A DNA stretch of 42,902 nucleotides from Streptomyces sp. CB02009 (GCF_001905825.1 NZ_LIVV01000003.1:1-42902); one strand, 5' to 3'. Counted from the stretch's first letter, positions 29,799 through 37,091 are shown. Numbers and translations are program-made. The notes: generated from the letters alone by a model not told the origin.

Positions 29799-31163
29799 TC
29801 AGTAGCGGGGGGCCGGGAGGTTGTCGGCCGGGTCGGGGGTTCCGCCTGCGCCGCCGTTCCCGCCCGCGCCGCCGTTCCCGCCTGCGCCGCCGTTCCCGCC
29901 CCGCTCTCCGTCCCCGCCCCCGGTGGGCCGTTCGTCGTGGCCGAGGCCGGCGTCGACCGGGCCCCGGCGGGCGTGGCGGGTGAGGAGCCAGGCGTTGAGG
30001 GCGGCGAGCAGGACGAAGACCGTGGTGAAGACGGCGAGGGAGAGGCGCATCGTGCCGGGGGAGAGGTCCGAGACCGCGTCCTCCGTCCTCAGCAGTCCGT
30101 AGACGACCCAGGGCTGCCGTCCGGACTCCCGGAACACCCAGCCGCTGAGCATCGCGATGTACGGCAGGGGGACCGCCGCCATCAGGACGAGATGCCACGG
30201 GCGGAACCGGAAGACGGCCTTCCTGAAGGCGGCCAGGACCACCCCGGCGAAGCACAGGTACATCATCAGCGCGAAGCAGATCAGCATCACCAGCGCGCCG
30301 CCCCGGGTCCACGCCTCCGACGGCACGTAGTCACCGGGCCCGAAACGTTCCGTCAGCTCTGCCTGGACCCGCGCGATCTCGGCGGTCTTCCCCTTGAACA
30401 CGGCGGACTTCATCGGCTGGAAGGCGTCGAGGACGGCCAACTGCACCCCGCCGAACACGGCGGTCACCATCAGCGCGGGCGCCGAGAGGAACACCCCGAT
30501 CCGCAGGCTGCGGCCGAAGAACTCCCACTCCGGGGTGCGACGGAACAGGTGGTACGCGCTCACCCCGGCCATGAAGAACCCCGCGGTGAGCAGCGCGCCC
30601 GCCACGACGTGACCGAAGGCGAGCAGCGCGGAGGGGTTGGTCAGCACCGCGACCGGGTCGTCGAGGACGAGCTCGCCGTTCTCGGAGCCGTACCCCACGG
30701 GGTGGTTGAGGAAGCCGTTGGAGACGAGGATCCAGTACGCCGAGACGTAGGCGGTCAGGACGACGATCCAGATCGCCGCCAGGTGGGCCCAGCGGTTGAG
30801 CCGGTTCCAGCCGAAGATCCACAGGCCGAGGAAGGTCGACTCGACGAAGAACGCCACGATCGTCTCGACGGCGAGCGAGGCCCCGAGGATGTTGCCCGCC
30901 TCGTGGGTGAGCCCGCTCCACGCCATGCCGAACTGGAACTCCATCACCAGACCGGTGACGATGCCGACCGCGTAGTTGATCACGTACAGCTGGCCCCAGA
31001 ACCGCACCATGCGCGCGTCCAGCGGCTTCCGGCTGAACGTGGCCCGTGTCTGGAGCACGGCCACGACCGTCGCGAGCCCCAGGGTGAGGGCGACGAAGAG
31101 GAAGTGGCCGCCCGCCGTGAGGGCGAACTGCAGCCGCGCGAGATCGAGTACGTCCTGGTTCAC
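29799..31163 (-). CDS. cydA: Cytochrome bd-type oxidase subunit I
   Basis: A membrane protein of 454 aa with about nine helices. His20 (GGHFLFV) aligns with the haem ligand His19 of E. coli. SLAVETIVAFFVEST carries the two glutamates of the haem pocket, FGHVVAGAL the second axial His, and SGWVFRESGRQPW the GRQPW signature. The short Q-loop and total length resemble the CIO-type rather than the 500+ aa enzymes. The final 30 residues are Gly/Asn/Ala repeats from an 18-bp tandem DNA repeat (29842-29900). The GTG start has no clear Shine-Dalgarno. Two exact 20-bp direct repeats lie 58-109 bases upstream. Confidence 0.9.
   Translation of the reverse strand: MNQDVLDLARLQFALTAGGHFLFVALTLGLATVVAVLQTRATFSRKPLDARMVRFWGQLYVINYAVGIVTGLVMEFQFGMAWSGLTHEAGNILGASLAVETIVAFFVESTFLGLWIFGWNRLNRWAHLAAIWIVVLTAYVSAYWILVSNGFLNHPVGYGSENGELVLDDPVAVLTNPSALLAFGHVVAGALLTAGFFMAGVSAYHLFRRTPEWEFFGRSLRIGVFLSAPALMVTAVFGGVQLAVLDAFQPMKSAVFKGKTAEIARVQAELTERFGPGDYVPSEAWTRGGALVMLICFALMMYLCFAGVVLAAFRKAVFRFRPWHLVLMAAVPLPYIAMLSGWVFRESGRQPWVVYGLLRTEDAVSDLSPGTMRLSLAVFTTVFVLLAALNAWLLTRHARRGPVDAGLGHDERPTGGGDGERGGNGGAGGNGGAGGNGGAGGTPDPADNLPAPRY
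29842..29900. repeat. 18-bp tandem repeat encoding the CydA tail
   Basis: Three units of TTCCCGCCYGCGCCGCCG on the plus strand (first unit one base short) translate on the minus strand as GGNGGA repeats near the C-terminus of CydA. Confidence 0.85.
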
Positions 31164-31220
31164 CCGATCAGCGTCGGCGTACGGTCAGGGGCCCGGCGTC
31201 ACCCCCGGGTGGACAGTGGC

Positions 31221-31272
31221 CGTACCCCGGTGGTTGTGCCCGCCCACGCGCGCGTACCCCCTGAGTTGTGCC
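31221..31272. promoter_or_regulatory. Two exact direct repeats upstream of cydA
   Basis: CGTACCCC-N4-GTTGTGCC occurs at 31221-31240 and again at 31253-31272. Sixteen of 16 fixed positions match and the start-to-start distance is 32 bp, three DNA turns. In cydA orientation this reads GGCACAAC-N4-GGGGTACG twice. It is a likely binding site for two protein units on one face of the helix. I see no Rex box in this gap. Confidence 0.6.
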
Positions 31273-31328
31273 GGGCGGTTCCCGCCGGCGAGGCTCGGGG
31301 TGCCGCGGCCGAGCCGGCCGGCCCTCCG

Positions 31329-31997
31329 TCAGGCAAGCCAGCCCGGCGTGATCATCCCCGACTCGTACGCCAGGATCACCAGCTGCGCGCGGTCCCGGAC
31401 GGCCAGCTTGGTCATGATCCTGCTGACGTGGGTCTTCGCGGTCGCGGGGGACAGGACGAGGCGGCCGGCGATCTCGTCGTTCGAGAGCCCGGCGCCCACC
31501 AGACCGAGGACCTCGCGCTCCCGCTCGGTGAGGGCGTTGAGCCGGGGACTCGGATCCGGCTGCCGGTCGGCCCGGCCCGCGAACTCGGCGATCAGACGGC
31601 GCGTCACGGCCGGGGCGATCAGGGCGTCGCCGCGCGCCACGACCCGTACCGCGTGCAGCAGCTCCATCGGCTCGGTGTCCTTCACCAGGAAGCCCGACGC
31701 GCCCGCGCGGAGCGCCCCGTACACATGGTCGTCCGCGTCGAAGGTGGTCAGGATGACTACCCGTACCCCTTCGAGCCGTTCGTCGGAGGTGATGCGGCGA
31801 GTGGCCTCGAGGCCGTCGAGGACCGGCATGCGGATGTCCATCAGGACCACGTCCGGGCGCAGTTCGCGGGCGAGCGCGATCGCCCGCTCCCCGTCCCCGG
31901 CCTCCCCGACGACCTGGAGGTCCTCCTCGTCGGAGAGGATCGACCGGAAGCCGGCCCGGACCAGGGTCTGGTCGTCGGCGAGCACGACACGGATCAT
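31329..31997 (-). CDS. NarL/LuxR-family response regulator
   Basis: The protein has 222 aa. Its receiver domain has DD at residues 8-9, phospho-acceptor Asp54 (VLMDIRMP), Thr in ILTTF and Lys in LVKDTE. The C-terminal LuxR HTH (about 152-215, LTEREREVLGLVGAGLSNDEIAGRLVLSPATAKTHVSRIMTKL) binds DNA. ATG at 31997 overlaps the stop of the kinase gene (ATGA), giving a coupled pair. Its targets are unknown; the direct repeats before cydA, 57 bases downstream of this gene, are one candidate by position only. Confidence 0.93.
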   Translation of the reverse strand: MIRVVLADDQTLVRAGFRSILSDEEDLQVVGEAGDGERAIALARELRPDVVLMDIRMPVLDGLEATRRITSDERLEGVRVVILTTFDADDHVYGALRAGASGFLVKDTEPMELLHAVRVVARGDALIAPAVTRRLIAEFAGRADRQPDPSPRLNALTEREREVLGLVGAGLSNDEIAGRLVLSPATAKTHVSRIMTKLAVRDRAQLVILAYESGMITPGWLA

Positions 31998-33349
31998 CGG
32001 GGGTCCCTCTCGGACGCGTCGCTGTCGGACGCGGTGGGTGCGGGTGTGGTGGGTCTGAGGTTGGGCTTGGCTGTACCGGGGCCCGCCGCGCCTGGCTCGG
32101 TCGTGCCCGGGTCGGTCGAGCCCGGGTCGGTCGAGCCCGGGTCGGTCGTGCCGGGTCGGGAGAGCGGCAGTCGGGCGGCCACCAGGAATCCGCCGTCGTC
32201 GCCGTTCCGGGCGGTCAGTTCGCCGCCGAACGCGCGGGCCCGCTCGGCCATGCCCCGGATTCCGCTGCCGAGGGGGCGACCTTCCGGCGCGCCCTCGCCG
32301 TCGTCCGCGATACGCAACCGCACCGCGTCCGTGCCCCAGTCGAGGGTGATGCGGACGGTCCTCGCGCCCGCGTGGCGGGTGACGTTCGTCAGTGACTCCT
32401 GCACGATCCGGTACGCGGCGAGGTCGACGGGCGGCGGAAGGGGCACGGGCGTGCCCGTGACGTCCGTACGGACATCGAGACCGGCGCTCCGCGCGCGTGC
32501 CGCGAGATCGCCAAGGAGCGCGAGACCCGAGGCCGACGGGGCCGTGGGAGTCGGCTCGTCGGCGCCGCGCAGCACCCTGAGGGTGGCCCGCAGCTCGCGC
32601 AGCGCGTCCTTGCTGGTGGCCTTCACCGCCTCCAGGGCCTCGGTGGCGGTGGCGAGCCCGGCCTCCGGGGCGGGCCCCTTGCCGAGGCGGTGGAGCGCGG
32701 CACCCGACTGGACGTTGATCAGCGAGATGCTGTGGCCGAGCACGTCGTGCACCTCCCGGGCGATCCGCAGCCGCTCCTCGGTGGCACTCTGCCGGGCCCT
32801 GGCCTCTTGCTCCCGCTCGGCGGCCAGTGCCCGCTGCTCCACCTCGTGCAGATAGGCGATCCGGGTGCGCTGGGCCCGGCCCACGGCGACGAGGCTGATC
32901 AGCCAGCCGGCCAGCATGACGAGCGAGGTGTCGTCGATCTGCCGGTGCCCCGGCCGCTGCCGGATCTCGCCGAGTCCGACCGCGAGGAGGGTGACCGCGG
33001 CCAGTGCGACGGCTGCGGCGAAGCGGCCCTCCGCGGCGGTCGTGTACAGCGCCAGCGCGAAGACGATCATCAGCGGGCCGTCCTGGGCGGACAGCGGGTA
33101 GTAGACGACGCAGGCCAGCAGGGTGACGACGGAGACGGCGACCGGGTGCAGCCGCCGGAAGTACAGGGCTCCGCACCCGATCAGGATGAGCACCCAGCCG
33201 AGCACCGTACGCAGGGCGGGCTCGCTCGCGTACCGCGCGGAGACGAGCGTCCAGACGGCGACGACGAGCAGGACGACACCCGCCACGACGGCATCGGCGG
33301 CCCGCGGCGAAAGACGCCCGCCGCCCGGGGAACGGAGGGGGAGGGGCAT
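31994..33349 (-). CDS. DesK/NarX-type sensor histidine kinase
   Basis: A membrane kinase of 451 aa. Four to five N-terminal membrane segments (about residues 17-157) are followed by the HisKA_3 dimerisation domain with His201 (REVHDVLGHS) and a HATPase_c domain (QESLTNVTRHAG, DDGEG, GSGIRGMAERA). The last 45 residues are repeats of PGSTDPGTTEPG from a 15-bp DNA repeat. No Shine-Dalgarno precedes the ATG at 33349; TATCCT lies 7 bases upstream instead, so the transcript is probably leaderless. The stop overlaps the response regulator start. The signal is unknown. Confidence 0.9.
   Translation of the reverse strand: MPLPLRSPGGGRLSPRAADAVVAGVVLLVVAVWTLVSARYASEPALRTVLGWVLILIGCGALYFRRLHPVAVSVVTLLACVVYYPLSAQDGPLMIVFALALYTTAAEGRFAAAVALAAVTLLAVGLGEIRQRPGHRQIDDTSLVMLAGWLISLVAVGRAQRTRIAYLHEVEQRALAAEREQEARARQSATEERLRIAREVHDVLGHSISLINVQSGAALHRLGKGPAPEAGLATATEALEAVKATSKDALRELRATLRVLRGADEPTPTAPSASGLALLGDLAARARSAGLDVRTDVTGTPVPLPPPVDLAAYRIVQESLTNVTRHAGARTVRITLDWGTDAVRLRIADDGEGAPEGRPLGSGIRGMAERARAFGGELTARNGDDGGFLVAARLPLSRPGTTDPGSTDPGSTDPGTTEPGAAGPGTAKPNLRPTTPAPTASDSDASERDPR
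32096..32155. repeat. 15-bp tandem repeat encoding the kinase tail
   Basis: Four units of GTCGGTCGAGCCCGG (with minor changes) on the plus strand. On the minus strand they encode PGSTD/PGTTE repeats after the ATPase domain. Confidence 0.88.
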
Positions 33350-33470
33350 GCGTCGAAGGATAGGCGGGGGACGGTTCGTGGGGCGGCGGCGGTAGCGGCG
33401 GTGTGCGGGCCGGGGGGCTCGGCGGGCGTGGACGGCGTGGACGGCTTGGAGGGCTCGGGGGGGGGCTTCG

Positions 33471-33812
33471 ATGATGTTCGGGTACTCGGACGAGTGGTGG
33501 GCGTTGCTGTTCGTTCCTGTGGTGCTGTGGGTGCCGTTCGGGCCCTTCGTCATGGGAGGCATGGGGGTGTGGTGCGCCCGGCGGCCCGGGTGGTGGCCGC
33601 GGGTGTGGTCGGTGCTGCTGCCGCTGGTGCCGGTCGCGGTCTCGGCGGTGGCGATCATCCTGCCCGTGGACAGCTGGGACGACCCCCGGCACGGCGAGGA
33701 CGTGCTCGGTTACCTCCTCGTGTACGTCCTGGGGATCACCGTGCTGCCCTGGCTGCTGGGGTACGGGATCACCCGGGTGGTTCGGGCGGTGCGGAGTCCT
33801 AGGCGGTCATGA
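33471..33812 (+). CDS. Small hypothetical membrane protein
   Basis: The product has 113 aa with about three hydrophobic segments (residues 8-32, 46-64, 80-104) and a Trp-rich start (MMFGYSDEWWALLF). I do not recognise a family. Two ATG codons in tandem could start it (33471 and 33474) and the ribosome binding site is weak. It diverges from the kinase gene and its 3' end overlaps the siderophore-synthetase remnant by 14 bases. Codon use and membrane character support a real gene. Confidence 0.6.
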   Translation: MMFGYSDEWWALLFVPVVLWVPFGPFVMGGMGVWCARRPGWWPRVWSVLLPLVPVAVSAVAIILPVDSWDDPRHGEDVLGYLLVYVLGITVLPWLLGYGITRVVRAVRSPRRS

Positions 33813-34517
33813 GGGGGTTGGGCACCGGGAGGTAGTGGGGTGCGGTGCCCTCCGCGCGGAGCCAGCGGGAGAGCAGATTGGCCTTGCCGGGGACGGTGGG
33901 GGAGTCGAGCAGAGTCTTGACGTCGGGGAGCGAGGGCAGCCGGCCACCGCGCGCGAACTCGGCGCGGGCCATCGCCCAGAGCGCGGGGGCGGAACCCGGG
34001 AAGCGGTGGGCGAGGGCGCCGGCGATCTCGGAGAGGTTGTTGACGAGGAGGCAGTAGACGAGCCTCCGCCAGGCCGCCGTACGGGGCATCTCGGGGATCG
34101 TCTTGGCGCCCTCCGCGTCGCGGAACACGGACCGGACGGGGGTGCCGTGGGAGTCCACGGCGATAAGGGTGTTCTGCAGATGGCACTCCACGACGACGCC
34201 GAAGCGGGCGAACGCCTCCGGGACCGGCGCCACGACGCACCGCAGGTACGCCGCCCACCAGGGCCGGGGATCGGCGATCTGGTCGAGGGGGTTCCCCGGG
34301 AAGCCTCCGCGAGCGCGGCGGTCAGCACGGCGGTCGAGCCGGGGGCCAGATGCCGGTCGAGACCGTCCCGTACGAGGACGGCGCAGGTCTCGAAGAGGCC
34401 GTCCACTGTGCGGTAGCCCCGGTCGCTGAGCCAGGACGCCGGGCCGTCCATGGCGGCGAAGGCGGCGGCGACGACGGGGTCGGTGCGGCGGACCTGGAGC
34501 AGTTCGTGGCGTCGCAT
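33799..34517 (-). pseudogene. IucA/IucC-family siderophore synthetase remnant (frameshifted, 5' truncated)
   Basis: Two reading frames together give about 240 residues of the C-terminal part of an NRPS-independent siderophore synthetase. The upstream frame (34517 to about 34300) reads MRRHELLQVRRTDPVV ... GPASWLSDRGY. The downstream frame (about 34300 to 33799) reads NPLDQIADPRPWWAAYL, VVVECHLQNTLIAVD, LVYCLLVNNL, TVPGKANLLSRW and a terminal PVPNPL, all conserved in the family. The switch lies near a CCCC/GGG run at 34294-34300; one added base would join the frames. Intact enzymes are about 580 aa, so the ATP-binding N-terminal half is missing. The preceding DNA belongs to the DUF3291 gene. 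A sequencing error could explain the frameshift but not the truncation. Confidence 0.8.
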
Positions 34518-34567
34518 CCGGCGGATGCTTGGCCGACGCGCGACCGCCTGGCCGGCGCCCGGGCTCC

Positions 34568-35098
34568 TCAGCGGGCGGGTGACTCCCCGACCGACGCCAC
34601 TTCGGCGTGCTCGGCGTGCTCGCTGTGCTCTGCGGCCTCGGTGGCGCTGTAGGAGGAGGCGAAGGTGAACGCCCGCGGTGACGGGCCGTTCGCCCGCAGG
34701 TCCGCCAGCCGCTCCAGGGCCTCGGTGACGCTCGGGACGTGCCCTGCGGGGACCCACCACAGCACCAGGTGCGACTCGACGTGCCGGGCGAACCAATCGC
34801 GGCGCCGCCGCATCACCTCCAGGTGCCCGCTGCGGTACGCGAAGTCCCACAGGGCCTCCTGGGTCTCCCAGACCGACAGGTTGACGATGACGTCCTCGCC
34901 CGCGGGGCGCAGGGCGGTGGCGTCGGTCGCGCCGTCCTCCACCAGCCGCCACACGAAGCCGGGGGTGCCGTCGGCAGCGGCGTTGACCGGGTCGAGCTGC
35001 TCGACGAACGGCGCCAGGCGCGGGTCGTCGAGAGGGTGGAGGAGCGTGGCGACGTTGAGCTGGGCGAGGTGGGCGGCGGCGTGCGGGGATGCGGTCAT
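34568..35098 (-). CDS. DUF3291 domain protein
   Basis: A soluble protein of 176 aa matching the DUF3291 family over residues 7-145 (HLAQLNVATLLHPLDDPRLAPFVEQLDPVN, PGFVWRL, VNLSVWE, WWVPAGHVPSVTEA). The family has a dimeric alpha/beta-barrel fold related to antibiotic-biosynthesis monooxygenases; its activity is unknown. The last 25 residues form a Glu/His-rich tail (EAAEHSEHAEHAE) encoded by repeated GGCGTGCTC. It follows the cysteine-rich regulator by 32 bases and has its own promoter with perfect TTGACA. The remnant synthetase follows directly. Control by the upstream regulator is strongly suggested by a shared operator. Confidence 0.85.
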   Translation of the reverse strand: MTASPHAAAHLAQLNVATLLHPLDDPRLAPFVEQLDPVNAAADGTPGFVWRLVEDGATDATALRPAGEDVIVNLSVWETQEALWDFAYRSGHLEVMRRRRDWFARHVESHLVLWWVPAGHVPSVTEALERLADLRANGPSPRAFTFASSYSATEAAEHSEHAEHAEVASVGESPAR

Positions 35099-35104
35099 GG
35101 CCTC

Positions 35105-35153
35105 ATCCCAGCATGGCGTCGATTTCTATGTCAATGAATGTTGTTTTTAGAAG
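35105..35153 (-). promoter_or_regulatory. DUF3291 promoter with regulator site 2
   Basis: On the minus strand TTGACA (35134-35129), 18 bp and TGGGAT (35110-35105) end 6 bases before the ATG at 35098. The site TTCTA-N2-AACAAC-N4-ATTG (35152-35132) covers the -35 and the last codons and stop of the regulator gene. This is unusually AT-rich for the window. The same 21-bp pattern occurs in front of the regulator. Confidence 0.7.
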
Positions 35154-35862
35154 TCTCGACCACGACGCAGCACTCGCCCGGCCGGGCGTCCATGCGGGCG
35201 CGTACGGCGCCGTCCGCACCCAGGAGGCCCTCCAGGAGTGCGAGGTTCATGCCGCAGACGAGGGGCGGGAAGCGTTCGGCGACGGCATGGAAGGGGCAGT
35301 TGCGCATGCGCAGGGTCGGGGTCGCGTTGGCTGCGTCCTCGGCGCGCGCGGCGTCCTCGTCGTGCCCGGGATGGTCGGCGTGCTCGGCGGCTTCCAGGTG
35401 CGGCTCGTAGCCGCGTGCCGCCAGCGTCCTCATGGCCTCGTCCAGGTCGCCGCAGGGCGGCGCGGAGTCGCGCAGCTCCTCGCCCCGGCGGCGCGCGGCC
35501 GCGAACAGTCCGGCGTCGAGCCCGGCCTGCTCGGCGGCCTCGGCGAGCAGCTCGGCGGCGGTGCGGTAGTCGCGGGCCGGCAGGGACACCGATCGCTCGG
35601 CACGCGCCCGCGTGTAGACCTTGGCGGGGCGGCCGGCGCCCGGCCCCGAGCGGCCCGTCAGGCGGCGGCTGCCGCTCTCCAGGAGCCCGGCGCCGGCCAG
35701 TTTGTCCAGGTGGTGCGCGGCGAGCGTCCGCGCCACCCCGATGGCCTCGGCGGCCTCGTTGCGCCCGACCTCGCGGCCCTGTGCCACCACGTACTCGTAC
35801 AGGCGGCGCCGTACCGGGTCCTGCAGCATGGCGATAGCGTCGATGTCCTGCGTGTCCTCCAT
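35131..35862 (-). CDS. SufR-like ArsR/HTH_20-type regulator with C-terminal cysteines (COG2345)
   Basis: The protein has 243 aa. The N-terminal winged HTH (about residues 12-90, DPVRRRLYEYVV, VARTLAAHHLDKLAGAGLLE, GRPAKVY) resembles the COG2345 family. The C-terminus has Cys189 (RNCPFH), Cys203 (LVCGMN) and Cys231/232 (GECCVVVE), a pattern that in SufR holds an iron-sulfur cluster. Residues 155-182 form a His/Asp/Glu-rich insertion (HADHPGHDED). TAGAAT lies 6 bases before the ATG without a Shine-Dalgarno, so it is probably leaderless. Twin operator copies suggest it represses itself and the DUF3291 gene, perhaps in response to iron-sulfur status. Cluster binding is inferred. Confidence 0.85.
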   Translation of the reverse strand: MEDTQDIDAIAMLQDPVRRRLYEYVVAQGREVGRNEAAEAIGVARTLAAHHLDKLAGAGLLESGSRRLTGRSGPGAGRPAKVYTRARAERSVSLPARDYRTAAELLAEAAEQAGLDAGLFAAARRRGEELRDSAPPCGDLDEAMRTLAARGYEPHLEAAEHADHPGHDEDAARAEDAANATPTLRMRNCPFHAVAERFPPLVCGMNLALLEGLLGADGAVRARMDARPGECCVVVETSKNNIH

Positions 35863-35868
35863 CCGGTC

Positions 35869-35890
35869 ATTCTAGGAACAACGCGGATTG
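35869..35890 (-). promoter_or_regulatory. Regulator promoter -10 with operator site 1
   Basis: TAGAAT (35874-35869, minus strand) is a perfect -10 box 6 bases before ATG 35862. The plus-strand pattern TTCTA-N2-AACAAC-N4-ATTG (35870-35890) overlaps it. It matches site 2 at all 15 fixed positions. Confidence 0.7.
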
Positions 35891-35937
35891 GAGATAGAAG
35901 CCGGACGGAAGGGCGCGCGGGGCGGCTACGACCCCCC

Positions 35938-35967
35938 GGAGTCGGAGTCGGAGTCGGAGTCGGAGTC
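35938..35967. repeat. (GGAGTC)5 microsatellite
   Basis: Five exact hexamer units lie between the GPP34 stop and the regulator promoter. The rest of this 145-bp gap is GC-rich with no terminator I can support. Confidence 0.9.
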
Positions 35968-36007
35968 GGGTTCGGTGTCGGGGCCGGGGTCTAGATCTGG
36001 GGCCGGC

Positions 36008-36631
36008 TCACGGTCCGCGCCAGATGTTGGCGAAGGCGGTGTTCTCGATGGTCCGCCTCTGGCGTACGGCTTCGAGTTCCATCACCGCGTCGTGGACGAC
36101 GGCGACCACGGTCGTGACCGCCTCGTCGCCGAGGTCGGACTCTTCGCCGAGGCCGGACTTCTCGTCGGGGCGTCCGCTGTCGATGCCCACGGCTGAGGCG
36201 AGGGCTGCCAGGACGGGTTCGTTCTCCTCCCAGCGGTCGGCGGCCCGGCGGGTCGCGGGCGTGTCGGCCGGTTCCACGTGCTCCGGCCCGAAGGGCAGCA
36301 GGCCGCTCCGCTTCCGCTTCAGTTCGCCGGCGCCCTCCAGCGCGGTCCGGTACGCGGCCGAGAGCTCGCGGCCCCGGCGCCACAGCCAGTCCTCGACGAG
36401 CTCGTACGGCTCCTCGCGGGAGAGCGCCGCCGCGGCCTCGCCGAGGAGCCGGTCGTCCGGCGTCGACGGCTCGCCCGGCACGATGCGGTCGTCGTCCACC
36501 GTGACGGCCCCGGCGCCGAGGAGGTCGATCAGCTCGGCTCCCGCGAGTGCGAGCGACAGGTCCCCCTGGCCCACGGAACGCTCCGGCCTCGGGTCCATGG
36601 CGATGATGAACAGGTCTTTCGCCGTGGTCAT
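36008..36631 (-). CDS. GPP34 (Golgi phosphoprotein 3) domain protein
   Basis: A cytoplasmic protein of 207 aa. DLFIIAMDP near the N-terminus, [28 protein letters not shown] and [11 protein letters not shown] at the C-terminus are typical of bacterial GPP34 proteins. Eukaryotic members bind phosphatidylinositol 4-phosphate; the bacterial role is unknown, with many copies in Streptomyces. ATG at 36631 follows GAGGGGAG by about 6 bases. It is divergent from recA across a 460-bp gap. Acidic and without membrane segments. Confidence 0.85.
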   Translation of the reverse strand: MTTAKDLFIIAMDPRPERSVGQGDLSLALAGAELIDLLGAGAVTVDDDRIVPGEPSTPDDRLLGEAAAALSREEPYELVEDWLWRRGRELSAAYRTALEGAGELKRKRSGLLPFGPEHVEPADTPATRRAADRWEENEPVLAALASAVGIDSGRPDEKSGLGEESDLGDEAVTTVVAVVHDAVMELEAVRQRRTIENTAFANIWRGP

Positions 36632-36924
36632 GAAGGCTCCCCTCGGAACATCGACAAAGGTGCGTGCGCCCGCCCTCGTCCGGCCCGGCCCGGCCCTGTC
36701 CGGACCGGTCGGGTGCGAGGCGGCTGCCACGATCAGTATCGCCCCCGGCCCGCACCTCCGAAGCCCCGCCGCGGGGAGGGGAGTTCCGCCCGGCGGTCGT
36801 CGGGTGAGGGGGCGGGCGGGTCGAGGGCCCGGGCGAACCCGCCGCTCCCCCCACCCGCGACGGGACGGTGGCGAAGGGACCGCCGCCGTGTCGCGACACG
36901 GCGGCGTGTCACCCGCGAGTGTGC
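36632..36924. other. Upstream part of the GPP34-recA intergenic region
   Basis: No gene is supported here. The GPP34 ribosome binding site is at its left end. A perfect 26-bp palindrome (36881-36906, first arm CGCCGCCGTGTCG) lies 18 bp before the recA -35 box. The rest is GC-rich with no clear promoter for GPP34. Confidence 0.6.
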
Positions 36925-36950
36925 TTGACACTGAAATCGAACATCCATTC
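36925..36950 (+). promoter_or_regulatory. recA promoter with LexA (SOS) box
   Basis: A perfect -35 TTGACA (36925-36930) is followed by GAAC-ATCC-ATTC (36939-36950), a one-mismatch form of the Gram-positive LexA box GAAC-N4-GTTC, inside the spacer. LexA bound here would block RNA polymerase. The exact -10 is not clear from sequence. Confidence 0.8.
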
Positions 36951-37025
36951 TCATGGAAGCCCGGCCCTTGGAATCTCGGGCTTCCCGCCGAGTTGTCCAC
37001 AGGCTGGAGGGGACGTCGGGGCCCA

Positions 37026-37048
37026 TTGTCAGTGGCAGGGGTTAGCGT
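37026..37048 (+). promoter_or_regulatory. Second recA promoter, PafBC/RecA-NDp type
   Basis: TTGTCAGTG (37026-37034), 8 bases (GCAGGGGT) and TAGCGT (37043-37048) match the RecA-independent DNA-damage promoter consensus in full. An ATG in frame with recA lies exactly 7 bases later at 37056. Confidence 0.8.
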
Positions 37049-37091
37049 CTTTCACATGAAGCGATCGACTCAAGCAAACCGGGTGGAACCC

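Noticed and set aside
31221..31262. GGGGTAC motifs before cydA as SigB promoters
   Set aside because: The -35 element GNNT is missing at the required spacing in both cases; the 20-bp direct repeat explains their similarity better.
31164..31328. Rex operator before cydA
   Set aside because: No TTGTGAA-N4-TTCACAA-like palindrome; isolated TTGTGCC words belong to the direct repeats.
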